Source: Opisthocomus hoazin
Lineage: Eukaryota; Chordata; Aves; Opisthocomiformes; Opisthocomidae
DNA length: 64,000 nucleotides
Direction: 5' to 3'
Assembly (NCBI RefSeq): GCF_030867145.1
Contig: NC_134428.1
Location: forward strand, 22,981,537-23,045,536
Shown one piece after another: positions 1-12,300 of the stretch (position 1 is the first letter of the stretch; each line of letters opens with the position of its first letter). The notes beneath the pieces were generated by a model. That model worked only from the letters and a program-made list of their open reading frames with translations. It searched no databases and was not told the origin of the DNA. Position numbers and translations under genes: made by a program.

Positions 1-706
1 AAAAGCAATGGATATTTCTGCTTTTTCTCACTCCCCACGTAGTTTTTCCTTGTCTGTGCTACAGCAGAGCTTGGCTGCAGCCAGGCGCTCCTGGGGCCTC
101 AGGGCCATTTTCAGCTCCCCTCCTCATTCTGCGTCTTCCCCCTGCAGAATCACTGGGGTGGGAGCGATGCAGGTGAATCTGGGAACGTCGCTCCAGCTGC
201 AGATTTTTGAGCAGGAGTTGTTGGGTGTATCTTTAGAGGTGTTTTCACCTTTGCTTTGCAAGCAGGTTGTGGTCTTAGGCAGGTTTGCCTTGCGGCTTCT
301 GCCATGCTCCGGCAGAGCGGTGCAGGCGGCGGGAGAGACTGGGCTGGCTGCCTGTGCTTGCCCGCTGTCCCTGGGAAATCGAGGCAGGATTTGGGGCTGA
401 AATCTGGGTTTTGAGGCGCAGCCCTCTGTTGCAGGACGGGTTTGCACAGGCGTGCGGCAGGCTCGGGTAGGCAGAGCGTGCCCAGACACACTCAGTGAGG
501 CCGATTTGGGTGCACGGTCCTTTTTGGAGCCGTTCGTACTGCTGAGCAGCAAAGAGTTAATTTCTCTGCTTGCTTGTAGACCACTTTTTTGCCCTCATAT
601 CTCTGTCTAATTTAATACATATCTACAAATAATTATATGGAGGTGTGCGTAAGGGATATATAAACGCTGACGATGAGCTTTGGGCTTTCGGATCAATGAA
701 AAAGAG

Positions 707-800
707 GATGGTTGAGGTTGGAAGGGCCCTTGGAGATCGACTGCTGCGACCCGCTGCTCGGGCAGCATCCCCTCGAGCAGGACGCCCCTGAACTCCGGAT
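707..800 (-). repeat. CR1 LINE fragment, decayed, minus orientation
   Basis: The + strand reads GGTTGAGGTTGGAAGGGCCC followed by a CTCGGGCAGC-type block. This is the reverse complement of the CR1 3' end (TTGGAAGGGACC ... CTGCTC.AGCAGG). It is diverged, with no ATTCTGTGA tail left, so it looks old. Edges are approximate. Confidence 0.6.
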
Positions 801-1767
801 CATTTACCTCCAACGCCGCATTCCTTTAGGGTGAAATTTCCAAGGGTGTTTGTTTTAAAAATTGAGGTCATTTTCTGCTTGTTGTGGCTGTGCACGGAGC
901 CAGGACCCGCTCCCTGGGAGATGCTCCGGCAGCTCCGGTGCTGCGAATGCCAATTTGGAGGTGCAGGGCTAAAACCCAGCCATGGCTCTGCTGCGGTGGG
1001 AGGGCAGATGGAGGGGATGCCCCTTGCAGCCCGTGTCCCCAGCCTGCGGCCGCTGGCTCGGGTGCTCCTGGCTTTCCCCTGCTCCATGGAAAGGAAACAA
1101 GCAGCCAGGAAACTTCCCACTATCTGGAGACTTTGGAGGAGGGTTAATTGTCATTGATTTATTGGTGGCTTTAAGAAAAATAATCTGTTAATGCAGAAGC
1201 TTAATACGACAACAGCAAAACATCTGGTAGCGAACAAAGCCAAACCCTAAATGAGTTGTGAAAGCTGCTGCCTCTCTGGGGCGTGCGCTGGACCTGGGCT
1301 GCCCGGGCTGCGGCCGCTGCCATGGCATCATCATCTGATGGACTCCAGAGCCCCGCGGTAGCTAGAGAAGCGTTTAAGATGATGAGTATTGTTATAAAAT
1401 AGCATAAAGCTCAATGCAGTGTTGTGTTTCCTTTTTAAAAGAAGCAACCTGTAACCAAAGCACGCGGGAGGAGTACAGCGGTGGTTGGGTTTTATTCTTT
1501 TTATCAGTGGCCCGTAGCAAGCCAGCTGTGACCAGCAAACAACGCAGCTGCTGGTGGCAGGGAATTCATTTTCTCCTCCATCCCATGTCCTGTAGCTTGA
1601 TTTCCTCGTTGTTCGGGGTTTTTTTTTGACGTTAGTTATAGTACTGAGAAAATTCAGACCTGGCAAACGAGACCTGGGAGAGAAGCCCGGTGTTGGTCTG
1701 TGTTGGTGAGAGGCGGTGGCTGCCCACGAGCCAGCCCGCAGAGGGACAGGGGGTGTGCAGAAGTATT

Positions 1768-1885
1768 GGGGACCTGGAGAAGGACCAGGGACATGGAGAA
1801 GGTCCAGGGCTGTGGACAAGGACTGGGGACATGGAGGTGGACTGGGGACGTGGAGGAGGACCAGGGGCATGGAGAGGGAAATGGA
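1768..1885 (+). repeat. Degenerate minisatellite, about six copies of a 19-bp unit
   Basis: Units of the form GGGGACATGGAGAAGGACCA recur about six times with 18-20 bp spacing, each with a few substitutions. It is intronic and G/A-rich on the + strand. It explains the repetitive Pro/His-rich and Gly/Trp-rich open frames on both strands, which are not genes. Confidence 0.75.
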
Positions 1886-2339
1886 GGATGCTGTGTTTAT
1901 TTGCATCAATTACAGAGGATGCACTGGCACCCCATGCTGGGTTTTGGCAGAGGTGAGGGGAGCATTTCCCGGTTCCCCGTGAGTCAGGACCCGACAGACC
2001 CGTTTCTTTGCAGGCTCTGCAGTGTGTTGCACAGAAATTGGGGTGCACAGCCCCACACATGTTCTGGGCAGCTTTTGGGAAGAGCTGCTGTGCCGGAGTG
2101 GAGCCGCGTGGGGCCCTGCGTGCCAGGGAAGAGCCGAGGCTTTGCTCCACTTGGGGCCAGGCTGCGTGGGCACGAGATGAGCTTGTCCCAAGCAGTTACG
2201 TGTCGGTGGCCACAGCCTCCTGTGCACCGCACCAGGAGGGGCAGTTCCTATCCGAAAACAAAGCCTGTGAGCCCCTCTGCTGCCACAGCGCTGGGCGAAG
2301 GTCTCCTTCGTTTGTTGGCTTGCCCAGAGGAGACCACAA

Positions 2340-2778
2340 CAATGATCCGAGGGCTGGAGCACCTCTGCTGCGAGGAAAGGCTGAGGAGTTGGGGCTGCTC
2401 AGCCTGGAGAAGAGAAGGCTCCGGGGAGACCTTATCATGGCCTTTAAATACTTAGAGGGAGCTCATGAGAAAGATGGGGACAAACTGCTTAGCAGGGCCT
2501 GTTGCGATCGGACAAGGTGGGATGGTTTTAAACTGAAAGAGGGGAGATTCAGACTGGATGTAAGGAAGACATTTTTTACCACGAGGGTGGTGAAACGCTG
2601 GAAGAGGTTGCCCAGAGAGGTGGGAGATGCCCCATCCCTAGAGACGTTCCAGGTCAGGTTGGATGGGGTTCTGAGCAACCTGATCTGGTTGAAGATGTCC
2701 CTGCTCACTGGAGAGGGCTGGGACTAGATGGCCTTGAAAGGTCCCTTTGGACACAAACCGTTCTATGATTCTGTGATC
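2340..2778 (+). mobile_element. CR1 LINE 3' fragment (end of reverse-transcriptase ORF plus tail)
   Basis: This is a 5'-truncated CR1 retrotransposon inserted in the MPRIP intron in sense orientation. Frame pieces such as [20 protein letters not shown] and RLPREV are typical of the C-terminal end of CR1 ORF2. It ends in GGTCCCTTTGGA and then TTCTATGATTCTGTGATC, the diagnostic CR1 tail. It is a non-LTR retrotransposon relic and not a functional gene. Confidence 0.9.
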
Positions 2779-3135
2779 TTTTCCCAGCTGGATGCGTGGG
2801 GAGGTGTGGCTGGTGTCAGGAGCCCTCCTCGGGGCCGGACAGTGAGGGACATTTCCTCTCTTGCTGTGAGAGCAGCGATGGTCCCTTTGGCCTAGGAAGT
2901 CCTCACCCGTCACCCCACCACGCTGCCCTGGGGCAGGGTTTCCACCTGCGAGCTTGTCCCCGTGGGAAAGTGGCGGTGGCACGTGGCTGGGCAGCCCTGT
3001 CCCCATCATGGCATGCGTCGTGGGCAGCACCCAGGCCCCGTGGGACCTACGCCTCCAGGGACAGCCCCGTGGGGACCCTGGGTGCGGAGCTGTGGCAAAC
3101 CCCTCTAACCCTGCTGTCTCCCTCATTCTCTTTAG

Positions 3136-3346
3136 GAGCCTGGTCCTGCTAAGATGGCCGTGACCAGCAGCAACATCCCCAGTGCGGAGAAGGTCCCTGC
3201 CACCAAGTCCACGCTTTGGCAGGAAGAGATGAGGGGCAAAGACCAAGCGGACGGGAGCAGCGGCATCAGCCCAGCGCAGAGCCCGGTGCAAGGCCAGGCC
3301 GGGGCTGCCAGCTCCCTGAAGGATTCCGTGCTGGACAGCAAGGAAG
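3136..3346 (+). CDS. MPRIP: MPRIP exon, linker between the PH domains
   Basis: The acceptor is CTTTAG before 3136 and the donor is AAG|GTGAGG after 3346. The exon starts in phase 0 with EPGPAK, matching the family linker, and carries the conserved block KSTLWQEEM. It leaves one base (G) to the next exon. The ATG at 3154 is internal and is not the start codon. The product is a Ser/Pro-rich, probably disordered linker. Confidence 0.95.
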
Positions 3347-6300
3347 GTGAGGGATGGGGATGCCATCACTGGTGTGACGCTGTGGTGACCCAGTCAGGGC
3401 AGAAAACCGCCGTACAGGGAGCAGTTTTCCATGGGTTCAGTTCCTGGAGCATCCCAGCATGGAGGGGGAGGCAGCCTCCGTCCCTGTTGTGTTGTGTGGG
3501 GACCCAGGCGAGGCGTTACGGGCTGGAGTTCAGGAAGGAAAAAATTTGCGTCACGTGCTGGAAGACCACACGGCATGGGGCCCGATCCTGCCCCGGCAGG
3601 GAGTCAGGGCTGCCTGGCCTCGTAGGTGATGTTGCCCTGGTACTGCAGAGGAAAACAAGGGGGAAAATGCCTTTTCCAGCCCCTCCGCGTCCGCAGCACC
3701 CGCAGCGTGTGGGGCCATGCTGTGCCCAGCCCTGAGCGCCGCTTCCTCCTCTGGCCCCTGCGCCAGGGCCCTGTTTACGTTTGGTCTCCCCGATGAGTCC
3801 CTGGAAGGCGCCGGGGCCGCGGCATTGTTCTCCCTGGAACAATAAGGGCTGGGGACTCTTCCTGCCGGGGCCGCGGACAGGTCCCGCGCGCTGCGGCCCT
3901 TTCCGTTATCTGCCCGCTCGGATGGGGAACGCTTTCCGTCTGCTCCCCGCTGCCGGGAGCGAGGTGGCCGTTGCCTTGCGCCTGCAGAGCTGTGGTCGGT
4001 GCTGGGTGGGGAAGGACGGGGATGGAAATGGGTGCAGAGTGGTGACCGCAGCCGTCCATTTCTTGGTTTGAAGGTTCAGGTCTTTCAGCCGTGCAAGCCT
4101 GTCCCAAGGGTTGGACCGGCATGCCCAGCTCCCTGCAGACCGTCCCACCATCTCCATGGGCGTGACGGGTGGCCAGGGGTGGAAAAGCCAAGGGTGCAAG
4201 AGGTGGCACAATGTGGGGCTGGGGCTCAGAAGTCTGTCTCTGCTCTCGTTTCCTGCCCCTCTCCTGGGTGGAATCAAGGTGGTTTCTGTTAAAAGCAGAA
4301 CTCAGACTTGAAACCAAGCATGGTGACTTTTCCATCCCTTAGATGAGAGCTCCATGAACGGAGACCGGATAGACTGTGGGCGGAAGACGCGTGTCGAGAG
4401 CGGGTACTTCTCCTTGGAGAAGACCAAGCAAGACTCGAAGCTGGAAGAGCAGCAGCTGCCGCCCCCGCCGAGCCCACCCAGCCCCAGCACCCCGAACAAC
4501 AGGTACAGTTATCCCAAATCGCCCTCGCAGGAGCATGCCCAGCCCTTTCCTTCCCCAGGTACCCGATCAGGCGACCGAATGATTCACAGCTTCTCTCTGA
4601 ACTCCTTGGACTCGAAGAGCAGTTGCCCCATGCACAAGGACTCCAGCAGCAGAGATGTAGGAAGGGGAGCTGAAAAAGCGGGGCGTCCCCTTTCTTTTAA
4701 AGCCAGCCGGCAGTACACCACCCTGGCCGACGTTCCCAAGGCCGTTAGGATCAGTAATCGTGAGGCCTTCCAGGTGGAGAGGAAGCGGCTAGAGCGGAGA
4801 ACCCGGGCCCGTAGCCCTGGGAGAGAAGAAGTGGCCCGGCTCTTTGGCAATGAGAGAAGGTAAGGGATGAGTGGCTCGTCTCCTCCTTGCATGCTTGCAA
4901 CGGCAGCTGGACGGAGCAGGCAGCGTTCGCTGGGTGAAGCCCCTTTCTGTGACAGTGCTCTTGGGTTGAAGGACGCCCGTCCACACCGCCCAGGTGGTGG
5001 GATGTCCTTGGTGGTGCCAGCGGGCGGGTGTCACACTGCCTGGCTGCTCTGGGGACAGCCAGCTGAGCTGGGTGATGTCCGGTGGCCACATTTGCAAGCG
5101 AGCCCACCCTCGCCATCCCCTCCCCTGCGTGGCACACGCTGGCAGCTGGCACCATTAATTAGGTTAGCTCGCTGAACGGCGTTGGAGCCGGGTGCGTTAC
5201 GCAACTGCCTAATGAGCTGAGAGAGGTTTCAAAATGTCACGGCATTAATCTGGGAGAGGAGAGGCGGGTGCAGTGCTGAGGCAGGGCGCAGCCGGCTGCA
5301 CAGCAGCTTCGTGCGGAGGAGGACGGGGAGGGCGTCCGCACGCCGGCGTGCTCGGTGCTCCGCGGGCGAGGCGAAGGACGGGCTCGGCTTGCCCTGGGAG
5401 AGACTCGTTTCTGCTACAAGGGAAGCCGAGCAAACTGGGAGACAGGCCCCTGGCGAGCGGGCCGCCTGCCAGTCTGATTTTCTTGCCCTGGGTTTCCTCC
5501 GGGCATGTTCTCTCTCGCACGGTTTCAGCAGGCGCTTCTCCTCTGTTGCTTCCCAGCCCCTAAAGGACTGTTTTCCAGCCTGGCTTCCTCGCGCCGGGAG
5601 CTGGGAGCGGGTCTGGGGAGGGTGGCGCAGCCTCGTGCCAGTGCCGTGGGTTGGCAGGAGGATGCCAAACCCAGCCCGGCCTCGGCAGCATGCGCAGCGA
5701 GTGCCGGGCTGGGGATGAAGGAGAAGAGCATGGCTTTGGCTTTCTCTGCCTGGGGAGTTGGGGGAGAGGAGGAGGATGCACACAGGTCCCCTGGCCACCC
5801 TGGCTGGGGAGGAGGCTGAGGAAAGGCTGGTGACCAAAGGTTTGCAGGCTGAACCGGTGCAGCAGGCGAGATCGTGTCCGCGCTGGGTTTGCTTGCGCAG
5901 GACACCCCAGCCAATGCCTGGAACCAGTGTGTGGGGACAGCGCGTGCCTCCGGTGCCCGCAGTCCCTTGCTCCGGCCCCGGGGGTATCGGGCAGCGCTGG
6001 GATCCGGCACCGAGCTGGGATGTGCCAGCCGAGGAGAGGGAGGAGCGGATTTACAGGCAGATGACAAGGCCTGGGAGAGGATGCTGCTGCCAGACACTCT
6101 CCTTTTTTAATGTCAGCCTCACTCGTTGCCTGCTGATGGGTGCCTTTTCCCAGGGAAAGTCTGTTTTTCCCAGCCCAGCTGGGCTCCTGGGGCTGTTAAT
6201 AGGGTTTTATTCCTTTATCAGTATTGGCAAAAATTCCCCTATGTCAGTCCAAGGCCTTTTATCAGAGCAGGACGGGTGCAGGGAGAGGAGCGGGCTCTGC

Positions 6301-9300
6301 ACCAGGTGCAGAGTTCTTGCTGCCCGCAGGGCTGAGCCCGGTCCAGTGTTTGGGGAGGAGGTGATGGCAGAGAGCAGAGCGAGGGGTCTCCACCAGCCAG
6401 AGGGTTCAGCCGGGCACCACAGCCGGAGGAGCCTGCCATGAGCAGGGATGGTGTTTAGGGACGGGCACGTTCGCTTTCTCCTCCAATAACCTGGGAATTG
6501 GCCCGTGCTGGTGGGGGGGATGGAGAGGCCGTGTGTGCCGGAGCTCGGGGGGACTCGGCAGGGCACGGAGGGGCAGTCCAGTGTCTCACCGGAGACCTGA
6601 CATTCGCCAGCACCCTGCTCAGCTTGCCTTGGCTGCTTTTAAATTTGGATTCACTTAGTCCACGTATCGCTCTCATTTTTCTCCTCTGAGCTCAGGCTGT
6701 GCTGTTGGAGGTTGAGCAAATACAGTAACTCACTTCCATGCTGCAGGGTCAGCTTTTTCCCCCAGGTTTAACACCATTTCTGATAATCCTGCGCAGTAAC
6801 CCACTAACACATCTGGGAACGCTTGCCTGACATCGCTTGCCGACATGCCAACCCCAGAGGTGCCAGCCGGGTGTCGTTCGGATCGGCCTTTCATCTCTCA
6901 CTGCAGCCAGACAAATTTGCTCTGATTCTGTTGGTATTTTCGGCTGTTCCTCCCATTTTCCATTTACCCACTGTAACTCAGTGTGAGTGTCAAAGCTGTG
7001 GATGGCAAAGAATTATTTTAGGTACCCAGTGCTGCGTTCTGAGTGCTGCTCCTGTAGGCTTAGCTCCGGATAAAGCTGTTTTTCAGGCTTCTTGTCCTGT
7101 TTCTGTATAGTAAGAGATATTACGTGACTTATGTCCAGGACTGTGCTGGGGATTTTCTGTGTTGACCATTTATACCTGACGCTGCCTCCACGCCCTGTCC
7201 GCGCCCTGCGCAGCCGTCTGAGCTCGCGGCTGCTCAGAAACGTGAATCAGAAAACAGGGGATAATCTCCGTGATTTTGGCGTGCGTGGCGGAGCGGCGGA
7301 GTGTGAGTTCCCTCTGCTGGCACGCGGCAAGGACGGGGCTGCCCGCACCGCGCTGCCGGCACCGCGCAGGGGGTCCGACCGGGCCAGGGCAGAGGGTCTG
7401 TGTCCGGAGAGGTTGAGCCATGCCTCAGGTCTCCCACCTCAGACCCATGCCTAGGGCGAAAGAGCCAGGGCAGCTCTTTGGAAACCCCATAGATAACTCT
7501 CGAAGCCTGTTTTGCACGCAGAATCGCAGCGGAAGGGGCTGCAGGGACAACCTTGGATGCTGGTCCCCATATCCCAGCGGAGCTCTGCAGCTGCGGGGAT
7601 AAGTCCTGGCGCATCTCCGGAACGTGCGAGCAGCGTTGGGAAGGAGACCACCATCGGGTGGGGAGTCCTTGGGGTGCTGAGACCCAGAGTCCCTTCCTCT
7701 GGGTCTGCGGCTGCCGGCTTCCCCACATCCTGCAGCTCCCCAGGGAGCACTGGGATGTCTGGTTGGCAAACTTGGCTTTTTTTTTTTGCATGCTTCCAGG
7801 GATGCAGCCTCTAAAATTGCGGCTTTCCCAGTTGACCCCACGTTCTGCTCACGCTGGCATCTGCTGAATCTGCTGTAGGAGCGTGGTCAGGGGGCTGAGG
7901 AGTATTTCTAGCCTCTATAAATAACAGGGCTGCCTGAAATTGCTTAAAAGGCTTCCCTTTCTCAAATTCCTTCTCTGGAGCTGCTTGACGTGTAAGGCTC
8001 TGCTCTGAATGCTGCTTCTACCCATAGAGAGGAGCGCCTGCTCTCCCAAGTATTGGGTTTTTTTCTTGTGTAACTATCCTGTTCATTTTTGTGGACCTTT
8101 TGGGGAAATTCCTCTTCCTTTTCCTGACACTCACTGTCCTTCTTGCTGCTAAATAATGAATGAATCCAATAAAAACAAGCCCTTTCTTCCAATCAAAGAA
8201 AGAAAATCACTTTAACGATAGCTCGTGCTGGTCTTTATAGCTTTCCTTCCCACCGCACACACCCCTCCACCTAACAGCCGAGATCTGCGGCTCGGGTTTA
8301 GTGGCCTGGAAAAGATTTAACAGCCAGCATGGCCGAGGAACTCCTTGGGACGAGCTTTGCAGCTGAGAAAGCACTAAATGGCACCGCGGCTTTTAAAACG
8401 CTTCTTCGTACCCGTCCGCAGCCTCGCGTTGTCAACACGGAGCTGCTGTTCAGAGGGAGCAGCTCTCTCCTCGGCGCGGTGGGGAGGAGAGGAGAGCTCT
8501 TCCCCTCCCCGTGCCCCCAGGATCTCTGGCAGTAACCACTCTGAAATGTTGAGCTAATGGGGAAAAAAGCCCGATTCTTTCCTGTAATCTGGATTATATT
8601 AACCCTTGGGGCTGTGATTTGGTTGCAGTGATTTATTTTTCTCCTCCCTTTTTCAATGACGAATTACTGGAATGATTTTGATTTTGTTTTGTATGTAGAT
8701 GCAGATATATGATTTCCTCTTCTGTTCATTCATTTTCCAGCCTTGTTTTCTTCCAGGTCTTGTTGCTCTCCACCTTCTCCTGCTGTGTTGCTGTGTGACG
8801 TGTCCGCCTTTACTTCGCCTGCTTCGCTACCATCTCATCTCAATCTCAAGCCGTAGAACAACCTGGTGGTGCAGCCCCTTTCATGAGAAATCAACCTGCT
8901 TTTGATTTTGTTTTATGTTTTTTTGGTTGGGTTTTTTTTTTTTCTCCTGATTTGTTTTTCTTCAGGCCTTCACCTGACAGGGTATAGATAATGTTAATTC
9001 ATGGACCTCTTACTCCCTCCTAAACTGACACTCAGAGAAGGCTGGGCCAGTGTAAAAAGGGTTAAAAAATTGTGACTCCAAAACAGTTCCCTGTCTGTCG
9101 GTGAGCTGAGAACGAGGATTTGCTCTCCAGAGGCTGGCTTATGTGAACGGACGTCTTGTGAGCGGAACATCCTAGGGGGTTTGGGAGCTCTGCACCAGCC
9201 CGGGATCTGCCTGCTCCCAGTCTGCAAACTGGGAGGTGGCGGTGGCTGAACAGATGTCCCATAAAAACATCACAGACGTTTGAATTTACAAAGCAAAGTC

Positions 9301-12300
9301 TTCCCCGCCAGTTTTGTCCCTTCCTCTTCGGTTGTGGGCTTCAGCGCCCAGTCCTGGCAGCCTGGCTCTGAGCAGCAGTGGGGGCCCCCAGCCCGCCGGG
9401 GGATGTGATGTGCTCTGACTGTTCTTCTCATTTATGGAATTTGGTTCAAATGTTGGTTGAAAACTGAACATCTCATGGTTTTTGAGCCCTTAACCTGCTG
9501 TTCCTTTTTGTGAGAAGTGTTAAGAATGTCGGTTTTATAACCTGTTTCCCCTCATGTGGTTTCCATTGTGATTTTCATGCACATCAGAGGTTCACACAGA
9601 GCAAGCAGCCTCGAGTTTAGATGCGGCACGTGTGGGTCCAAATTTTGTGTCAAAAACCCACCTGGACTGAGCTTTTTGGAGAGGTTCAAAACTGAGTTTT
9701 AAACCTCACAGCTTGGAGCTCAGCTGGTGTGCGTGCTGGTGGTGGGTTGTTGCTTCACATTCCCAGGTTGTGGTTAAAGACCCGAGGTTGATACTTGCCC
9801 GAACTCCTGGGCTTCAAACTTAGATACCAGCAGGTCCTTTGAAAATTCCAGTATTTCCTCTCCTGTGGGTCAGTGAGCAGCTTTTCATGCTGAAACAGCG
9901 CTGGCAAGTCCACCTGCAAAGGCCTGTTGTTTGCTCATTCTTAGGAGCATCCCATTTGGGTTTGGTCCAGGGTTGGCTCCTGCTCCATCCATGGACACGT
10001 GTGCCATGGAGCGATGGGCCACTGAGACGGTGTCCGAGAGCCCGGGTTGTGCTCCCTGCTGCCCATACTGGATTTGCAGACCAGTTTGAGAGGAGGGAAG
10101 AGCCCCAGGTTTTGCAGGGGATGCCCTGCTGTGCCTGCACAGGGTGCTCCTCATCTCCTCATGCCTCTCGGCACCCTGCAAGGCAGCCCCATTGTCCAGA
10201 GGCACCTACGGACACTCCTCACCCAGTGCAGTCCTGTGGACGTTACCCGTGCGGGGCTGGGTTTTGACAGGGTCTCTGTCGCAGTGAACACGCAGGGTGA
10301 CCCGTAGGCACCCGTAACCTCCGCACCCCAGCTTGGTCTGACGTGTCTCTGCTCCGTGGCCTGGGGAGCCGTCGATAGCTGCGGTGCTAGAGACCAAAGA
10401 CAACGCTTAAGCCAAAGCTGCTCAGTAATCCCTGCTTCTCAAAGGCTGTAAAATTCATAAGTAAAAAAGTCATTGCTGATTTTGCAAGGGTTTTCTAGAT
10501 ATTTAAGAAGATAGTATTTGTGGAGCTGAGTAGTGTGAGGTTTTTCCCCACTTTGGCTGCAGGTAAAACGGTGCACGTCAGATCGGGGCGTTTTGCCCTG
10601 GATTTGTGCACGCTGGAGCTTGCAGAGAAACAGGGACCAAAAGCCGGGTGTGCATGAACACTGGGTCGAGCCATTCTGCAGCCTTACATTGGTGGGATTG
10701 CACAGCTCAGCGCAGTCACTGTTCATGTGTTTAAACGGGCTCTGGTTTCCCCTTTCTCTCTGTTTTCCAGGCGATCCCAGGTAATTGAAAAATTTGAGGC
10801 GTTAGATATTGAGAACGCGGAGCACATGGAGACGAACGTGTCAGCCGGCACTGCCCTTTCCAGTGAGACGCGGCAGGGCAGGAGCGAGAAGAGGGTTTTC
10901 CCGCGGAAACGGGTAAGCTGCTGGGCCGAGGTCTGGTGGGGGGGTTTGGAGGGTGGCCCCTGGGATCCGGCAGACCGGGACAGAGGGTTTAGCTCTAGGG
11001 ATTAGCTATAGGGTTTGTCCCTGGATGGAGCAGGGGATCTGGAGTCACAGGCAGGCTCGTGCGGGAGCCAGACCGCTGTGTGTGCTCAGCCTGTGCGGGT
11101 TTGCTGCTTGCTGCTCTGCTCCCTTGGCCCAGCTGCAGAGCAGTGGAGCTTCAGGCAGTCTTTTCTCCTTCCTCCAAAACAGAAGGAGGGAAACTTCAGA
11201 TCTGGCGTGGCAGGACACATCAGGACGGGGCGAAGTGACAAAAGAAGCAGGCAGCCTTGAGAGTCCCAGATAAGCTTAGATATATTGGGAACAAATTAAT
11301 GCACGAGAGGACAAAAAAAAATGTCTTGCCAGTGAAATGACACTTGTTCTGAGCCTGAGATGCCCCTGAAATAAGTGGATTTTTGTGCCATGGGCCAAGA
11401 GAGTGGGACGCGCTGTCCTAGTTCCTGCGCTGATCTGGGCTAACGCTGTTTACGCAGGACTTCACTTGCGAAGGTGCAGCTGTGGGCTCCGTCCTGGATG
11501 TGTCTGCATCTCCTCTGTCCCCCCATCGCCGGGCAAAGTCTCTGGACAGAAGGTCCACGGAGTCCTCTATGACGGTGAGCACCAGGGCCACGTCCTCTGC
11601 CTTGGGGGAGGACGTGAGAGGCCCTTGCCGGGCAGGTCCAGTGAACACGGGGCTGGCTGCTGCTCTCCCTGCAGCTAGCATGTAGGACATGGGATATGCT
11701 CGGGTTCAGAGCAGGTTTCAGTGACTTGGCTTCCCGCTTCACACTCGGCATGTCAAGGAGAGCAAACACATGGCCTGGTTTTCTAATGCCGCTTCCTTGG
11801 TGTTTGTGCAGTTGCAGGTGGGTGTGAGTGGGACGAAGGCTGTGAGGAAGGGCTGAACCTGCCCTCCTGAGCCTCCCTCCCTTGGCATGTTTCAAATGCT
11901 CACCAGACCTGGAGGCAAACAGTACAGAACAAACACGAAATGCTCTCCTCTCACTCACCGCCCTGCTGTAGGAACAAAATAAACACATCTGCTAATCTCT
12001 CAGAAGGATTACACCGCCACTGTAAATACGGGCTGCATTTTTCGTAGCTTGGACAGCTTCTGCTGAAGGACTTCTCAGAAATATGCAGTAGCTTAGTGTT
12101 TCTGTAGTAGCTTTTCATGTAGACTTGTACAGCCACAAAAGTGTTTTTTAAATTCTTGGTGGTAATAAAAAAGGTGCCAGAAGTGCACATTAAGTGGCCA
12201 TGCACATCACTAATGAAGGCAAGAGAAGCATGCAGTCAGTGGGAAGGAAACCTTTTCCTTGCATGAACCACAGAACAGAACAGAATCCCAGCATGGCAGG

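Larger units (their letters stand above)
1..3135 (+). other. MPRIP: MPRIP intron, 5' part of window
   Basis: I see no coding exon here. The first acceptor is the TTTAG at 3131-3135. The stretch holds a decayed CR1 fragment (about 707-800), a degenerate 19-bp minisatellite (about 1768-1885) and a longer CR1 3' fragment (about 2340-2778). Open frames around 1700-2455 are products of the minisatellite and CR1. Confidence 0.8.

Noticed and set aside
1700-2727. Overlapping open frames in the first intron
   Set aside because: They consist of the minisatellite and the CR1 fragment.
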